Of a DNA stretch of 25,000 nt, positions 11,159 through 20,762 are shown piece after piece. Position numbers and translations under genes: made by a program. Origin of the DNA: Glandiceps talaboti (Eukaryota; Hemichordata; Enteropneusta; Spengelidae); NCBI RefSeq assembly GCF_964340395.1, contig NC_135550.1, positions 29,329,176 to 29,354,175 on the forward strand, given 5' to 3'. Under the pieces are notes generated by a model, which was given only the letters and a program-made list of their open reading frames with translations, was not told the DNA's origin and made no database searches. Each line of letters starts with the position of its first letter. Within the stretch, counting starts at the first letter, position 1.

Positions 11159-11205
<47 letters not shown>
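11041..11205. repeat. (TGA)55 trinucleotide array with GAC interruptions
   Basis: About 55 TGA/ATG/GAT units in one unbroken phase. A GGTG variant and several GAC variants cluster at about 11123-11160, splitting two pure blocks. It adjoins the TTG/TAG array, so the compound locus spans about 270 bp. Poly-Met, poly-His and poly-Ile translations are artefacts of the triplet phase. Confidence 0.98.
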
Positions 11206-11207
<2 letters not shown>

Positions 11208-12544
11208 TTGAGGAAGAAAATAATATACATATATCGTGGACCCCGTATCAGTGGTCAATAAAACAAATGATTACTCAGCTTATTTTCATCAAATTTTGTT
11301 GGCTCTAGTAAGCCATATCATGTACAAAATGTATCCTTAGTCACTATATGAGGCAATGTATACAAGCTATGAAATGAAGACTATCTTAAATAAAACAGGT
11401 TATAAAACCTATCGCTATTTAATGCAACAAATTGAAACCTGAATGACCCTCTCCTTTATGGGTTAAAGTTTTGAGACAGTATGTGTAAACAGGTCACGTC
11501 TGTCAGCAACGAGATGTCCCGAGAGAAAGCAAATGGCATCTGACTAAGATACCTCTATATATCGGATTCACTGCATCGTGTAGGACCCCTGGGACATGTT
11601 ATCACGATATCACACCGTTATGACATGACTTTGGTAACAATGCAACCTTTCCCGGTTTAACATGAGAAATAAAACGCACTAAGATCACCATTGCCGCGAT
11701 TTTTTCCCAGTTGAGTATCTAATAATTCAAATGACCTGCAACAACTAGTTTAACTGTCGATTACGACCAATTAAAAATTGTCCAGTTAGTCAACCGGATA
11801 TTTCGTCATTCCCAATTGCGATATTTCGCATTGATAATTTGAAGACAATTTCGAAGTAGGCATTTTATATCATAATTGTACTCATTATATTTTTTAGAAA
11901 TATGAAATATTGATATGAATATGTTATACACTACTTAATGTTGTATTGTATGGCTAAACCGTTAGAATGTGTCACAGACAGTTGACTTGCTAAAGTGAGC
12001 GAATAGATCATTTGAAGCATTTCAGAAACCCGCTAAACATTATTTTAGCTAACAATGACTTTATTAATTTGAAAGTCGCGTGTTAACGTAAATCTAGTCC
12101 TCGTTCTATTATGGCTAGAATTATTTGTCTAGACGTAATGTATGTCGTTGTAATTAGAGTAATTATAATATTGTGTTTTTGTATGCAGCTAAGGAATACA
12201 ATTTAAGCTCTAAATTTAGTCACTTTACTGAGACGTGCTGTGCTGTGTTGATTTGAACCCTTTACGCGTCAGGCTTTCAACCGCGCGTTGGCGTTGGAAA
12301 TCATTCGGTAATGTTATTAAAACCCTGAATGGAATACCTCTGGGGACGTCGTCTCTTTCACTGTCCACCTGGTATCAAACTTAAACTGTTTACAGCCAAG
12401 GAATTAATGCATATTACAAACATTGAACAGCTGTCCATCACCAAGGAGATCATCGCTTGTCACATGACCAAATTGCTTGTCTTTACCTACTACGACAATT
12501 GAGGACTTTTAAAACTGGCGACAAATCCCCATAGGGGTTGGTGG
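11206..12544. other. Unique non-coding sequence with a small CpG cluster
   Basis: No gene is supported. A short CpG-dense patch lies near 12264-12295, containing ACGCGT and CCGCGCG. On the minus strand just beside it, GGGTTCAAATC resembles a tRNA B box, but no tRNA fold or A box can be drawn around it. Confidence 0.5.
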
Positions 12545-12552
12545 TGACGTCA
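12545..12552. promoter_or_regulatory. Palindromic CRE-like site TGACGTCA
   Basis: A perfect 8-base cAMP-response-element palindrome (CREB/ATF type). Less than one is expected in 25 kb at this composition; two occur (the other at 24035). No other promoter motif is obvious nearby. Confidence 0.3.
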
Positions 12553-13216
12553 GTCGAGTCATTTAGACAAGTAGTTGGAGACATGATACGCGTGAAGCCA
12601 TGCATAAAATTCTACATGCTTTCTGCATCTGCACTAGGGATTAAGAAACCAGTCGCGTAATTATACAATTTTACTCGTGAGGAAGAGCCCAAAAGGATAA
12701 GATAAAAACCATTTTTAAACCGTAAAATTGGTCTGTTACCTGAGATTAAAGAAAGGCGCACTTTTGTCAAACCTGCAATTAACACTTTTAAAGTGATATT
12801 TTCAATATATGAAGGGAGATATATACAGATTATGAATTCTATGCACAGGTTGTATGACAATTTCGTTTTTATTCGATATCTGATGTTTCTCATTTTACAA
12901 ATGTGTTAATTTATCTCATCATATTTTATGAGCCATCGTTCAGTTTCCTTAATTATTCATTCATCACGACATCCTTCTGCTATAAAGGTAATGTTAAACC
13001 GTATTTTTTAATAAATAAATAAATAGTTATATTCCTGAAATTCATATACATGTTGCATGTTAGATCAGTTAAACGATGAATCCGCGTTGAAGCCAGTGTT
13101 TTCAAATACAAAATAACGCACACACACATATATACGCATGCATTGTGCAAGTTATCGATTATGAATTGATAATTAACTGATTGATAATGTATTGATTGAA
13201 AAACAGGAAGTCAGGA
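12553..13216. other. Unique non-coding sequence with minor A/T and CA repeats
   Basis: This stretch holds a short ATAA repeat (13011-13025) and a (CA)5 (13119-13128). A minus-strand open frame at 12612-12893 has no recognisable domain and no supporting context. Confidence 0.55.
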
Positions 13217-13494
<278 letters not shown>

Positions 13495-13934
13495 TATATT
13501 ATATAAGTCTGTCTTCACTTTTCAGCCAGTCAACATTGTAATAAAACGATATTATTTTGTTTTTAATTTCCAATTGTTGGAGGTCACAATAGTAATATGT
13601 AATCTGTCATGCATAACATCGTTTGTGCTGTGTGATATATTCAATATGGCGGCATTTCCCTGCCGCTATTAATGGAAATGAAAGTTGTTTGAAAGCCCTC
13701 CCTCTGGTTGCACAGCTGTACTACTCTCAAGTGTCACGGACCTTTTTGATTGTGTGTCTTACGTCAGTTTTAACAATTTATATGTGAGTTTTACATTAAA
13801 ATGGTGTTTTCTTTTCATTTTGTTGGTTTCACCCTTGTCATCTGTTTATTTCTATAGATGACATCTTGAATATAGTCGTATGCGTGATAAATTGTATAAC
13901 TCGAGTAATAACACTTGATATGTCAATTTATTTG
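13495..13934. other. Unique sequence with a YY1-type core
   Basis: No gene is supported. CAATATGGCGGC at 13642-13653 matches the YY1 consensus (AANATGGCGGC). A similar CAATATGGCGAC lies near 20248. The ATG inside the motif opens only an eight-codon frame. Confidence 0.5.
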
Positions 13935-13975
13935 GTTTGTTTGTTTGTTTGTTTGTTTGTTTGTTTGTTTGTTTG
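13935..13975. repeat. (GTTT)10 microsatellite
   Basis: About ten GTTT units. This is the reverse complement of the (CAAA)10 tract at 3771-3810, at nearly identical length. Confidence 0.97.
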
Positions 13976-14139
13976 ATCACCAATAGTCTTTTACGAATAT
14001 CACACATTAAGCAGATGATAATGCACATTTGTCGGGTTACATTTGAAGTGGTATTACTACTTTTAGGCAATGTATTATCTGTAGCTGCAGCCTTACTGTA
14101 AAAATCGAGTTTGGTTAATATTGACAATATGATCTGACA

Positions 14140-14165
14140 CCCCCCCCCCCTCACACACACACACA
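14140..14165. repeat. C11 tract followed by (CA)7
   Basis: Eleven C, one T, then about seven CA units. The tract is immediately preceded by CTGACA, as on the minus strand at 9415-9430. Confidence 0.95.
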
Positions 14166-15763
14166 TATAAGCCACAAGGTTCATTTTCGGATGGATATAT
14201 ATTATGTGACCTGCAGCTTATGATTTTTGCTGTTTCATCCATAGTCCAAGATCATGTCAATGTAGTGATCTGAGGTTCGATTTTAGACCACACTTTTATA
14301 TCAGTCACCTTGCCATCTCTTTAACTATATTTGATATTTCTTTGATACGAAACTAATTCACAATAAACTGCATCTGTAGACTCAATGTTTGTCTCATTGT
14401 AGATTATATAATGAAAATTTAAGGTCAGGCAACGATTAAGGCTTGCAACGGTTTTTTTTTATCAAAACCGACTTTACTCTCGAAGAAAGTTCAACCTTTT
14501 TATCTTAAAAAAGTGTCTCGTGTAAGTTCTTTCAACTTTCCATGATGCCCGTGTTTAGAAAGTTAATATGTCAATTTCTCCTGATCCGTTTGGGAATACA
14601 ATTAACGATGGATATCTAGCAGCGAAACCTCTGGTGTCCATCATTTGAGCGTCTTGTTACTGTGTGGTTAAATCATCGATAAGTGATTGATGGTTTGTCT
14701 AAATTTGTAGAAGATTAACGTCCAAATGGGCTCAGATATGGCCTTATTTTGTTACTATAAGTGTCCTTATTCACACTGGATAAGATGATGGCAACACTGA
14801 CCTGACCACACCAAATATCTATCTACATGCAGTGAGGCATACATGTTGTGTACGACATCTCTTACTGAAACTCATATACGAACCAAATATAATGAGGATT
14901 CTGGACAATAAAAAAGATTGAAATGTACTAACGAATTCTTTAGTAATACGGGTACCAGTTACATTACTTCTGATATACGTTCTAGAAAAGCTACAACCAT
15001 ATTTAAGTTCAAATTTGAAATTAAACCGATAACATAGACCAAATAACGCTTAGAAATAAATGTCTTCATTTCTGGTTATGATTGGTTATGGTCAACAAGT
15101 AAATACGTGTTAACGGGAAAATCTCATTTAGAAGATTTACTTCCACATTTCAGTCATTATCTTCACTTATACAAGTAGAATACTTTTTGAAAAAAATGAA
15201 AAACGACCTAATTTATTGGCGTGTTCTGATTGGACGAAATTCGAAGGTACTATCCCATTGCGTCAATAAACTGGTGATTTGCCGTTTTTACAAGTCTCTG
15301 TAAACAAAATGGCCAATACTCATTACCACGGCTTCATCTTTCTCTAATTTCTAACTACAAGACTTCAGTTGATTCGCTCCTATTTATCAATTGCGGTTGA
15401 TTGGAAAGGAGAGGAATATTAAATCGAGGCTGTAGTGAAGACCGAAAAATGAAGACGTTGGATATTCCTTGACACCTTCCTGCATGGTGTATAGTTCTTT
15501 CACGAAAAACTAAACAACAAGAAGGCCGCGCAGCTTATGTCTGAGAGACAGAGAATACCTATCTCTCAATGTTTGCATTCCCTAGCCATTCCGGATTGTG
15601 ATCCACTCTAAGTTGTTTTCACTACGGAACTCTTAGCTCGGAGGAATAATTATTTATGTTGTAATTTTCACAATATCGTCCGAAATACTGAGTTCCGAAA
15701 TTCTATACTATTTTGGTGTATAAAAAATTGAAAAAAAATAATCGGTAATGCTTATCTACGTGA
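14166..15763. other. Unique non-coding sequence
   Basis: No gene is called. GC content rises a little from about 15300 toward the candidate exon at 15764. It includes pyrimidine-rich stretches and an AAAATGGCC near 15307, but no splice-bounded open segment is convincing. Confidence 0.5.
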
Positions 15764-15967
15764 ATGTACACAATGTTTCGTTTCATGGTAAATTACGTAT
15801 TGTTAGAGGCAGTCGCCAAATCCAGACCGTTTATCACCGAGTACTTGTCACGATGTAGCCTTCTGGGGAAATTTCAAAGCTTCACGAATTTCCAGATTGT
15901 CGCAATGATGGATGACTCTGATCGGGAATCATTCTATCTGATATATGACGTTTTGCAATCCCGCTAA
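15764..15967 (+). CDS. Possible 3'-terminal coding exon, unknown protein
   Basis: I do not recognise this protein. The frame opens after TGA 15761-15763 and ends at TAA 15965-15967, giving 67 codons from ATG 15764. The more coding-like part starts at about codon 15 (EAVAKSRPFITEYL), which fits an acceptor such as GTATTGTTAG ending at 15806 or GGCAG ending at 15812. From there, hand-counted third-position G+C is about half, well above the surrounding third. About a quarter of codons begin with G, and residues are well mixed (IVAMMDDSDRESFYLIYD near the end). No transmembrane segment, zinc finger or repeat is visible. AATAAA follows 47 bases after the stop, with T/GT-rich sequence beyond. It could be the last exon of a gene whose other exons lie upstream, a decayed gene or element fragment, or chance. 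Confidence 0.22.
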   Translation: MYTMFRFMVNYVLLEAVAKSRPFITEYLSRCSLLGKFQSFTNFQIVAMMDDSDRESFYLIYDVLQSR

Positions 15968-16013
15968 TGGTAATATTGCTGATCCAAATTTACCCTTGGC
16001 GACACAGGGTTTT

Positions 16014-16019
16014 AATAAA
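16014..16019 (+). promoter_or_regulatory. Candidate polyadenylation signal AATAAA
   Basis: It lies 47 bases after the TAA of the candidate exon ending at 15967 and is followed by GTGGATGGATTTATG and a T-rich stretch, a plausible downstream element. It is meaningful only if that exon is real. Confidence 0.2.
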
Positions 16020-17121
16020 AACAATAGCATCGTGGATGGATTTATGTTATCTTTTTGAATATAAAATATATTCAAATCAATGTTGGCCTATGAAGACATA
16101 GCGCTAAACAACAATTTTTAGTTTGAATTATACATGGCATGTTTAAAGCAAACACTTTACTACCATAGGGTGTACAACTACTGCTTTCCTGTCAATATCA
16201 TTTTATGGCGATCTCTATAGAAATGACTGTTATGAATTGAAGTAATCATTTTCCGACAAAACTTGTCACTAATTGATGATCTGAATCAATGCGTTTTTCC
16301 AGCATTGTCCTTGTTGCCTACAGCACAGGCATACCCGCATATTGCATTGTTTATTCAGATACAGTTTGAACTGTTTTATATTGTGGTATTTACCAAAGAG
16401 CACAGTCATAAAATGTATGACTGATGGTCTAGTCAAGGTCAAATAAACAATTGTTTGACCTAACTTACTTTTTATTTCAGTGTTTACAGCTACGTCATAC
16501 TATCCAATCATGTGATTATTTATATTAAATATAACATTATAGCAAATTAAGACACTCGAGTTTGATACTTGTTTGATATAAGATGTCTGAAATTCAAATG
16601 AATATTATCATTTAGTCTCATAGAAACAACAACGCAGATAAAACATCGATCATGGGGCAAGATTATCAAGAGACAACTACCTGTTGATTTGTGGCGTATT
16701 GGTACCGTTTATCAAATACATTTTGAGGCGTGTATATGTGGAAAAATAATATTGGAATGGAGCTTGCTATTTAGGCATTTTTCAATAGAACCCTTTTGTG
16801 TTTCTCCTTTAACATATAATTCGGTATTTCAACTACACTTTTTAAAAAAAAAAACATAATTTGTTTTATTCAATGTTTGTTTTGATATAATCGAACACAA
16901 TTATGGGAGTATTAATAAAAATCCATTAGATACTTGAGCGTCAGTGAAAATTTGGTAATTATTATTGTGAAAAGACTGTCGGATGTTGAAGAATTTTTCT
17001 TGTATCCGTTGGCTGATTACAAGATTATGCTAAATTCATACGACTCAAAATGTCAAGCATAATCAATTCGCAATAAATGCCTTTCCGCAGCTATCCATTT
17101 AATGGTTTTGTTGAGTGAATG
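16020..17121. other. Unique AT-rich non-coding sequence
   Basis: No gene is supported. It contains an A10 tract near 16847 and scattered AATAAA/ATTAAA hexamers expected at this composition. Confidence 0.55.
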
Positions 17122-17717
17122 GTTGCCATGGAAATGACCACCTAGCTAGCTTGATGGTTCTCGATATGTATACTTCAAGGTAGCCTTCGACACACAGTAT
17201 TATTTGATGAAATTGTAGCTCGACTGAAGTGAGAAATCGGAGTCCGTTTTATAACGTGAAAACTAATGACGGAAGTGAGTTACAGGGGCCGACGAAAGGA
17301 AAAACTGCTTCCTCGCAGAATTTAGCAAAATTGACAATAGTTCTGGCAAAGGTGGTAGACATTGAGATGAGTGAGGTCCTGTAATGAAAATGATACTCAT
17401 CAACGAAAACCAACGATTTAATGCACTGAATCCAATAGGAAGTGTAGCTTCCAGAGCTGCATGACTAACTGTTGCCTGGAGACGGTCGCATCAAGCACAT
17501 GGTTGGCATGACAACGCTCCATCGTGCATCGTACTAACCTATTTTTCCTATCCGCTAGACTTAAATCACAAACGGAACTACATTTGGCAGTCTTCGCGTG
17601 TCCTGATTTTAAAGTGAGAATGAGAAACGTATTTCACCGTTCGCAAGGCTCACCACTCATGCTCGTGGCATAGGGCCTCTAATGACACGCAGTGTCATCA
17701 TCATGTTGCTATGCAAC
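17122..17717. promoter_or_regulatory. Candidate cis-regulatory module: X-box (RFX) cluster with ETS core
   Basis: GTTGCCATGGAAAT (17122-17135) and GTTGGCATGACAAC (17502-17515) each match 12 of 14 bases of the palindromic X-box GTTGCCATGGCAAC. GTTGCCTGGAGAC (17471-17483) is a one-base-spacer variant with two mismatches. GTTGCTATGCAAC (17705-17717) is a perfect GTTGC/GCAAC dyad. An ETS/GABP core ACGGAAGTGA lies at 17269-17278. A separate 17-base dyad, ATGACAC-GCA-GTGTCAT, is at 17682-17698, six bases before the last X-box-like dyad. RFX factors bind such dyads, notably in promoters of ciliary genes. No exon or TATA box can be placed with confidence, so promoter versus enhancer and target gene are unknown. 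Confidence 0.35.
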
Positions 17718-18557
17718 GAACCTAAAGAATAGAACAGCCACACAGCAAACTTGTTCACAATAACACAATGGCCATTATTCATTTATTTGCCTTCATTTAA
17801 TACCATCGACAATTCTTTTATCGAACCGTGATATAATAACTGCTCTATACTACATTGTATATAGCCTGGCATCAAGAAATATTCGATCGATACAACCAAC
17901 CTATCTGAAAAATCTAGCTTTCACCGTAAAATTAAGATATCTAAACACGTTATATTTTTCATTCTCAACATGTCTAATTGTTTCTTGTTATTGTAGTATT
18001 TTTATTCAAAGGCAGTTTTTGTGTGCCTTTCTCTTCTTCAATTAATTTGGTCTCTTAAGTATTTTGATACGGTTCCAGTAATAACAAAACAGACGAGGGC
18101 AGAACGAGTAATTGCCGATTACACTTTGTATGTAGTTTTTTTTTTAAAAAGACACAGTGGTATATGTCGACTGCAGTAATGCACAATTCAATGAAATTGA
18201 TTTCTCTTGGAAATATGAAAAATAAACAAAGCCCAACTGAATGATTCATATCAAAATCTTCATTTATGTAGTTAACTAGGAACAACAACACCCATTAAAT
18301 CTAAAACATAGTCAGAGATGCGTTATAGATATTTTAAAATCTATCAGACGGCAGATAATTAGTAAGAGAGAGTCTGAAAATTGAAGCACGTCAAATCTTT
18401 CCATTTCTGAATCGATGCAAAATTATTTCATCCTCTGCATAAAATATTCTATAAAAATATAAATAGAAGTAGTGATATATTCACCATTATTAACATCTCT
18501 TTGTAACGTATCAAGTTTAGCTCTATTTTCCAACTAATTAAATATTCATGTTGAGAT
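17718..18557. other. Unique non-coding sequence
   Basis: No gene is supported. ATG 17768 has a good Kozak context (ACAATGG) but opens only a ten-codon frame. A minus-strand open frame at 18055-18291 is near chance length and shows no domain. Confidence 0.55.
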
Positions 18558-18588
18558 ATTAATATCATCATAATTAATATCATTCATA
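18558..18588. repeat. Short tandem duplication, 15/16-bp unit
   Basis: ATTAATATCATCATA (18558-18572) is followed directly by ATTAATATCATTCATA (18573-18588). Two near-identical AT-rich copies, probably from local slippage. Confidence 0.75.
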
Positions 18589-18726
18589 GATGACATACCA
18601 CCGAGCCTTAAATTGAATGTAGGTTGGAGTGAAAATTGTGCTTAGTTTGGTTGTTATTCCACCCCGAAAGCTAACCTAAAGAGAACACACAAAAAGTGAC
18701 ATGATGGTAAATTTTTTATAAATTGA
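18589..18726. other. Unique sequence
   Basis: A short AT-rich stretch leading into the poly-C tract. Nothing is recognised in it. Confidence 0.5.
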
Positions 18727-18739
18727 CCCCCCCCCCCCC
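18727..18739. repeat. C13 homopolymer followed by G T7
   Basis: Thirteen C preceded by ATTGA (so TGAC starts the run) and followed by G and seven T. It shares the TGAC lead-in with the other two long C/G tracts in the window. Confidence 0.95.
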
Positions 18740-19107
18740 GTTTTTTTATTGTTTGATGGGTCCATGTACATTTCATGGATATCTATATTTACGTTGTTTA
18801 TCAGGTTGATATTTACTATAAAAATCTCAACGTTAGATAATGTTTTAATCTCATCAGAGATTGTGAGGGTCACTCAGTTTATCGTTTCCGTGCTTTGTCA
18901 TTTATTCAATTAAATCGATGACGGGTGAAGTTAGGGGCTAACGCTAAAGACGACACAAGCATACATAAAAATATTTCTAAATCACAATTAATGTCGTCAT
19001 ACATTCTCTTCCAGGAATGTTTTGAGGAACCAACTATATAGTTTGAAAACAGTTGGTTTGAATTCGACTTATAATGAAACTGTCACAAAATTAAATGCCC
19101 TCTATTT
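18740..19107. other. Unique non-coding sequence
   Basis: No gene is supported. Minus-strand open frames here cross the poly-C tract and include its homopolymer translation. Confidence 0.5.
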
Positions 19108-19430
19108 CATGAAAATAGCAGAAGTAGCCACCCCTCCTCAACTATATCTCCCACCTCGCCAAGAGGGAATCGTGAAGAAAAAAGGTAAAATAGTCATCCA
19201 AACTATATCATGAAATAACCCCTCCCCCACCCACTCACACTATATTCTCCACCTTGCCAAGATAGTATCATGCCTACCCCACTCACACTATATCCTCCAC
19301 CTTGCCAAGATAGTATCATGCCTACCCCCCACTCACCCTATATCCTCCACCTTGCCAAGATAGCATCATGAAAATAACAGAAATAGCTAATACCCCACCC
19401 AAACAATATCCTTACCACGCCAATTTCGTG
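19108..19430. repeat. Minisatellite, C-rich, 48-50-bp monomers with longer end monomers
   Basis: The core CCTTGCCAAGATAG recurs at 19252, 19300 and 19350 (periods 48 and 50). Each copy is preceded by CACTCAC(A/C)CTATAT and followed by TATCATG or CATCATG. A diverged core CCTCGCCAAG lies at 19154, exactly two periods before the first good copy, with a degenerate monomer between. Another variant, CCACGCCAA, is at 19415. The first and last monomers carry about 15 extra bases after CATG (AAAATAGCAGAAGTAGC at 19111; AAAATAACAGAAATAGC at 19371) that the central short monomers lack. An open frame across the left part is a by-product of the repeat. Confidence 0.88.
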
Positions 19431-20680
19431 TGTATTTATATTTGAATACGTTTCTAATACCAGGTCAGAAATTTGATATTTTTTCACATTTTTCAAATTA
19501 CACTTTCGACTCGTCACTATATCTTGTATCTTTTGTTTGGTATATAGATGTTTGGCTTTATCCTTCTTGGTGCATTTATCACCGATATATCATGTGTACA
19601 GTACCAGTTACACCACCACACATATATAGCTGGTGTTGTTAGTACATACTACACCGCCAAAATATGACAAAAACATTGTGTTATACGTTTAGAAAGCTTG
19701 CAATGAAGTAAATAACCATGCAGGTTGTGTAATTTTATCCATTAAATCTATGCGACATAGGGGCCGATGACGGGTGAATTAATCAGGACTTTATATCACT
19801 TGTATAGTTTTGAATGGTGTAAACTACCTACATTTTCTGAATATGAAAATGATATGAACGATGATGAAAGTGGTCGGAATTTTGTCAAAACATCAGTCCA
19901 AATTGATCAAGATAGGTTCGAGTCAGTAAATCTAAAATCTATCATATATTTAGTGAATTATTTTGATTTCGACATTATGAAATCTAACACTTCAGGGTTT
20001 CACTCGAATATTACTTGTTTTCATCTGAGGTGTAGATTTTCATATTTCAATTTCTTGCTAGGCTTTATTCTGGATCAGAACAAAAGCGGAGGCAGCTGCC
20101 GAATGAGATGTCATCTTTCTACATTCATTCAGTGAAATTGCATCGGATTATTGTATTACGAGAGAGTAACATATCGTATTATAGAATCTTTACCTTAAAT
20201 TTTAATGAAGGAAGATATGGTTGAGCTATGTATGTTAATTCATTATTCAATATGGCGACTTGAAACTCCTATAATAACGTTGGTGTAGACACGAAATCGA
20301 AATTCATTCAAGTAACAAGTTTCACTAACGACTACTCACAACTATGCCAATGGTTTAAAATACCTTATAGAGTGTGCGTGTAACATTTTTATATCGTTAT
20401 CTTGTCTGTGTACGGCAAGAATATTTTTTATATTGCCAAAAAATAGCATTTATGTACTATCATTCCCAATCGTTAAAGATAGCACAGGAAAGCCTACGGA
20501 TATGCATTCAATTATACATTAATAACATTTCAGGCCGAGATTATTCATATTGCAAAAAGATCACCGATACTATCTAAGTGAGATTACACGTAAACAGATA
20601 ACTTTATCTTAAATTGCCGATGAGATCCATCCGTCTTACATAGGCACTTTTAATATTGAGTTTGTAAGCATGGCCATCCA
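19431..20680. other. Unique sequence; longest non-repetitive open frame lies here but is not called
   Basis: An ATG frame at 19767-20135 runs 122 codons. Its hand-counted third-position G+C is about 30%, no different from background, the start context is poor (CCGATGA), and no domain is recognised. At this AT content an open frame of this length somewhere in 25 kb is near chance. Its last 24 codons follow an acceptor-like TTTCAATTTCTTGCTAG (ending 20061) and are richer in C-ending codons, so a small terminal exon cannot be excluded. Confidence 0.45.
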
Positions 20681-20762
20681 CACGTCATATGATTGCTTTC
20701 ATTCGTTTGGTTGCCAAGACGCGCCATCTTGGTCGCTCGAGCATGATATGTTCGCCATTTTA
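20681..20762 (-). promoter_or_regulatory. Candidate regulatory patch: two YY1-like cores, RFX half-site, CRE half-site
   Basis: Read on the minus strand, the order is TAAAATGGCGAAC (20750-20762), CAAGATGGCGCG (20720-20731, YY1-like), TTGGCAACC (20709-20717, RFX half-site) and ATATGACGTG (20681-20690, CRE half-site). YY1 cores near starts of transcription are usual in animals. No exon can be tied to it, so the call rests on motif clustering alone. Confidence 0.22.

Noticed and set aside
10869-11261. Open frames giving poly-His, poly-Leu, poly-Met, poly-Ile/Tyr
   Set aside because: Artefacts of the TAG and TGA arrays, present on both strands.
12240-12320. tRNA or tRNA-derived SINE on the minus strand (B-box-like GGGTTCAAATC)
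   Set aside because: The T-arm stem does not pair, no A box is at the right spacing, and no cloverleaf can be drawn.
18901-19790. Repeated word CGATGACGGGTGAA at about 18917 and 19765
   Set aside because: A 14-base match in 25 kb is expected about once by chance, and the flanks do not align.
19767-20135. 122-codon ATG frame, the longest outside repeats
   Set aside because: Third-position G+C equals background, the start context is poor, no domain is recognised, and the length is near chance for this base composition. It is kept as a note only.
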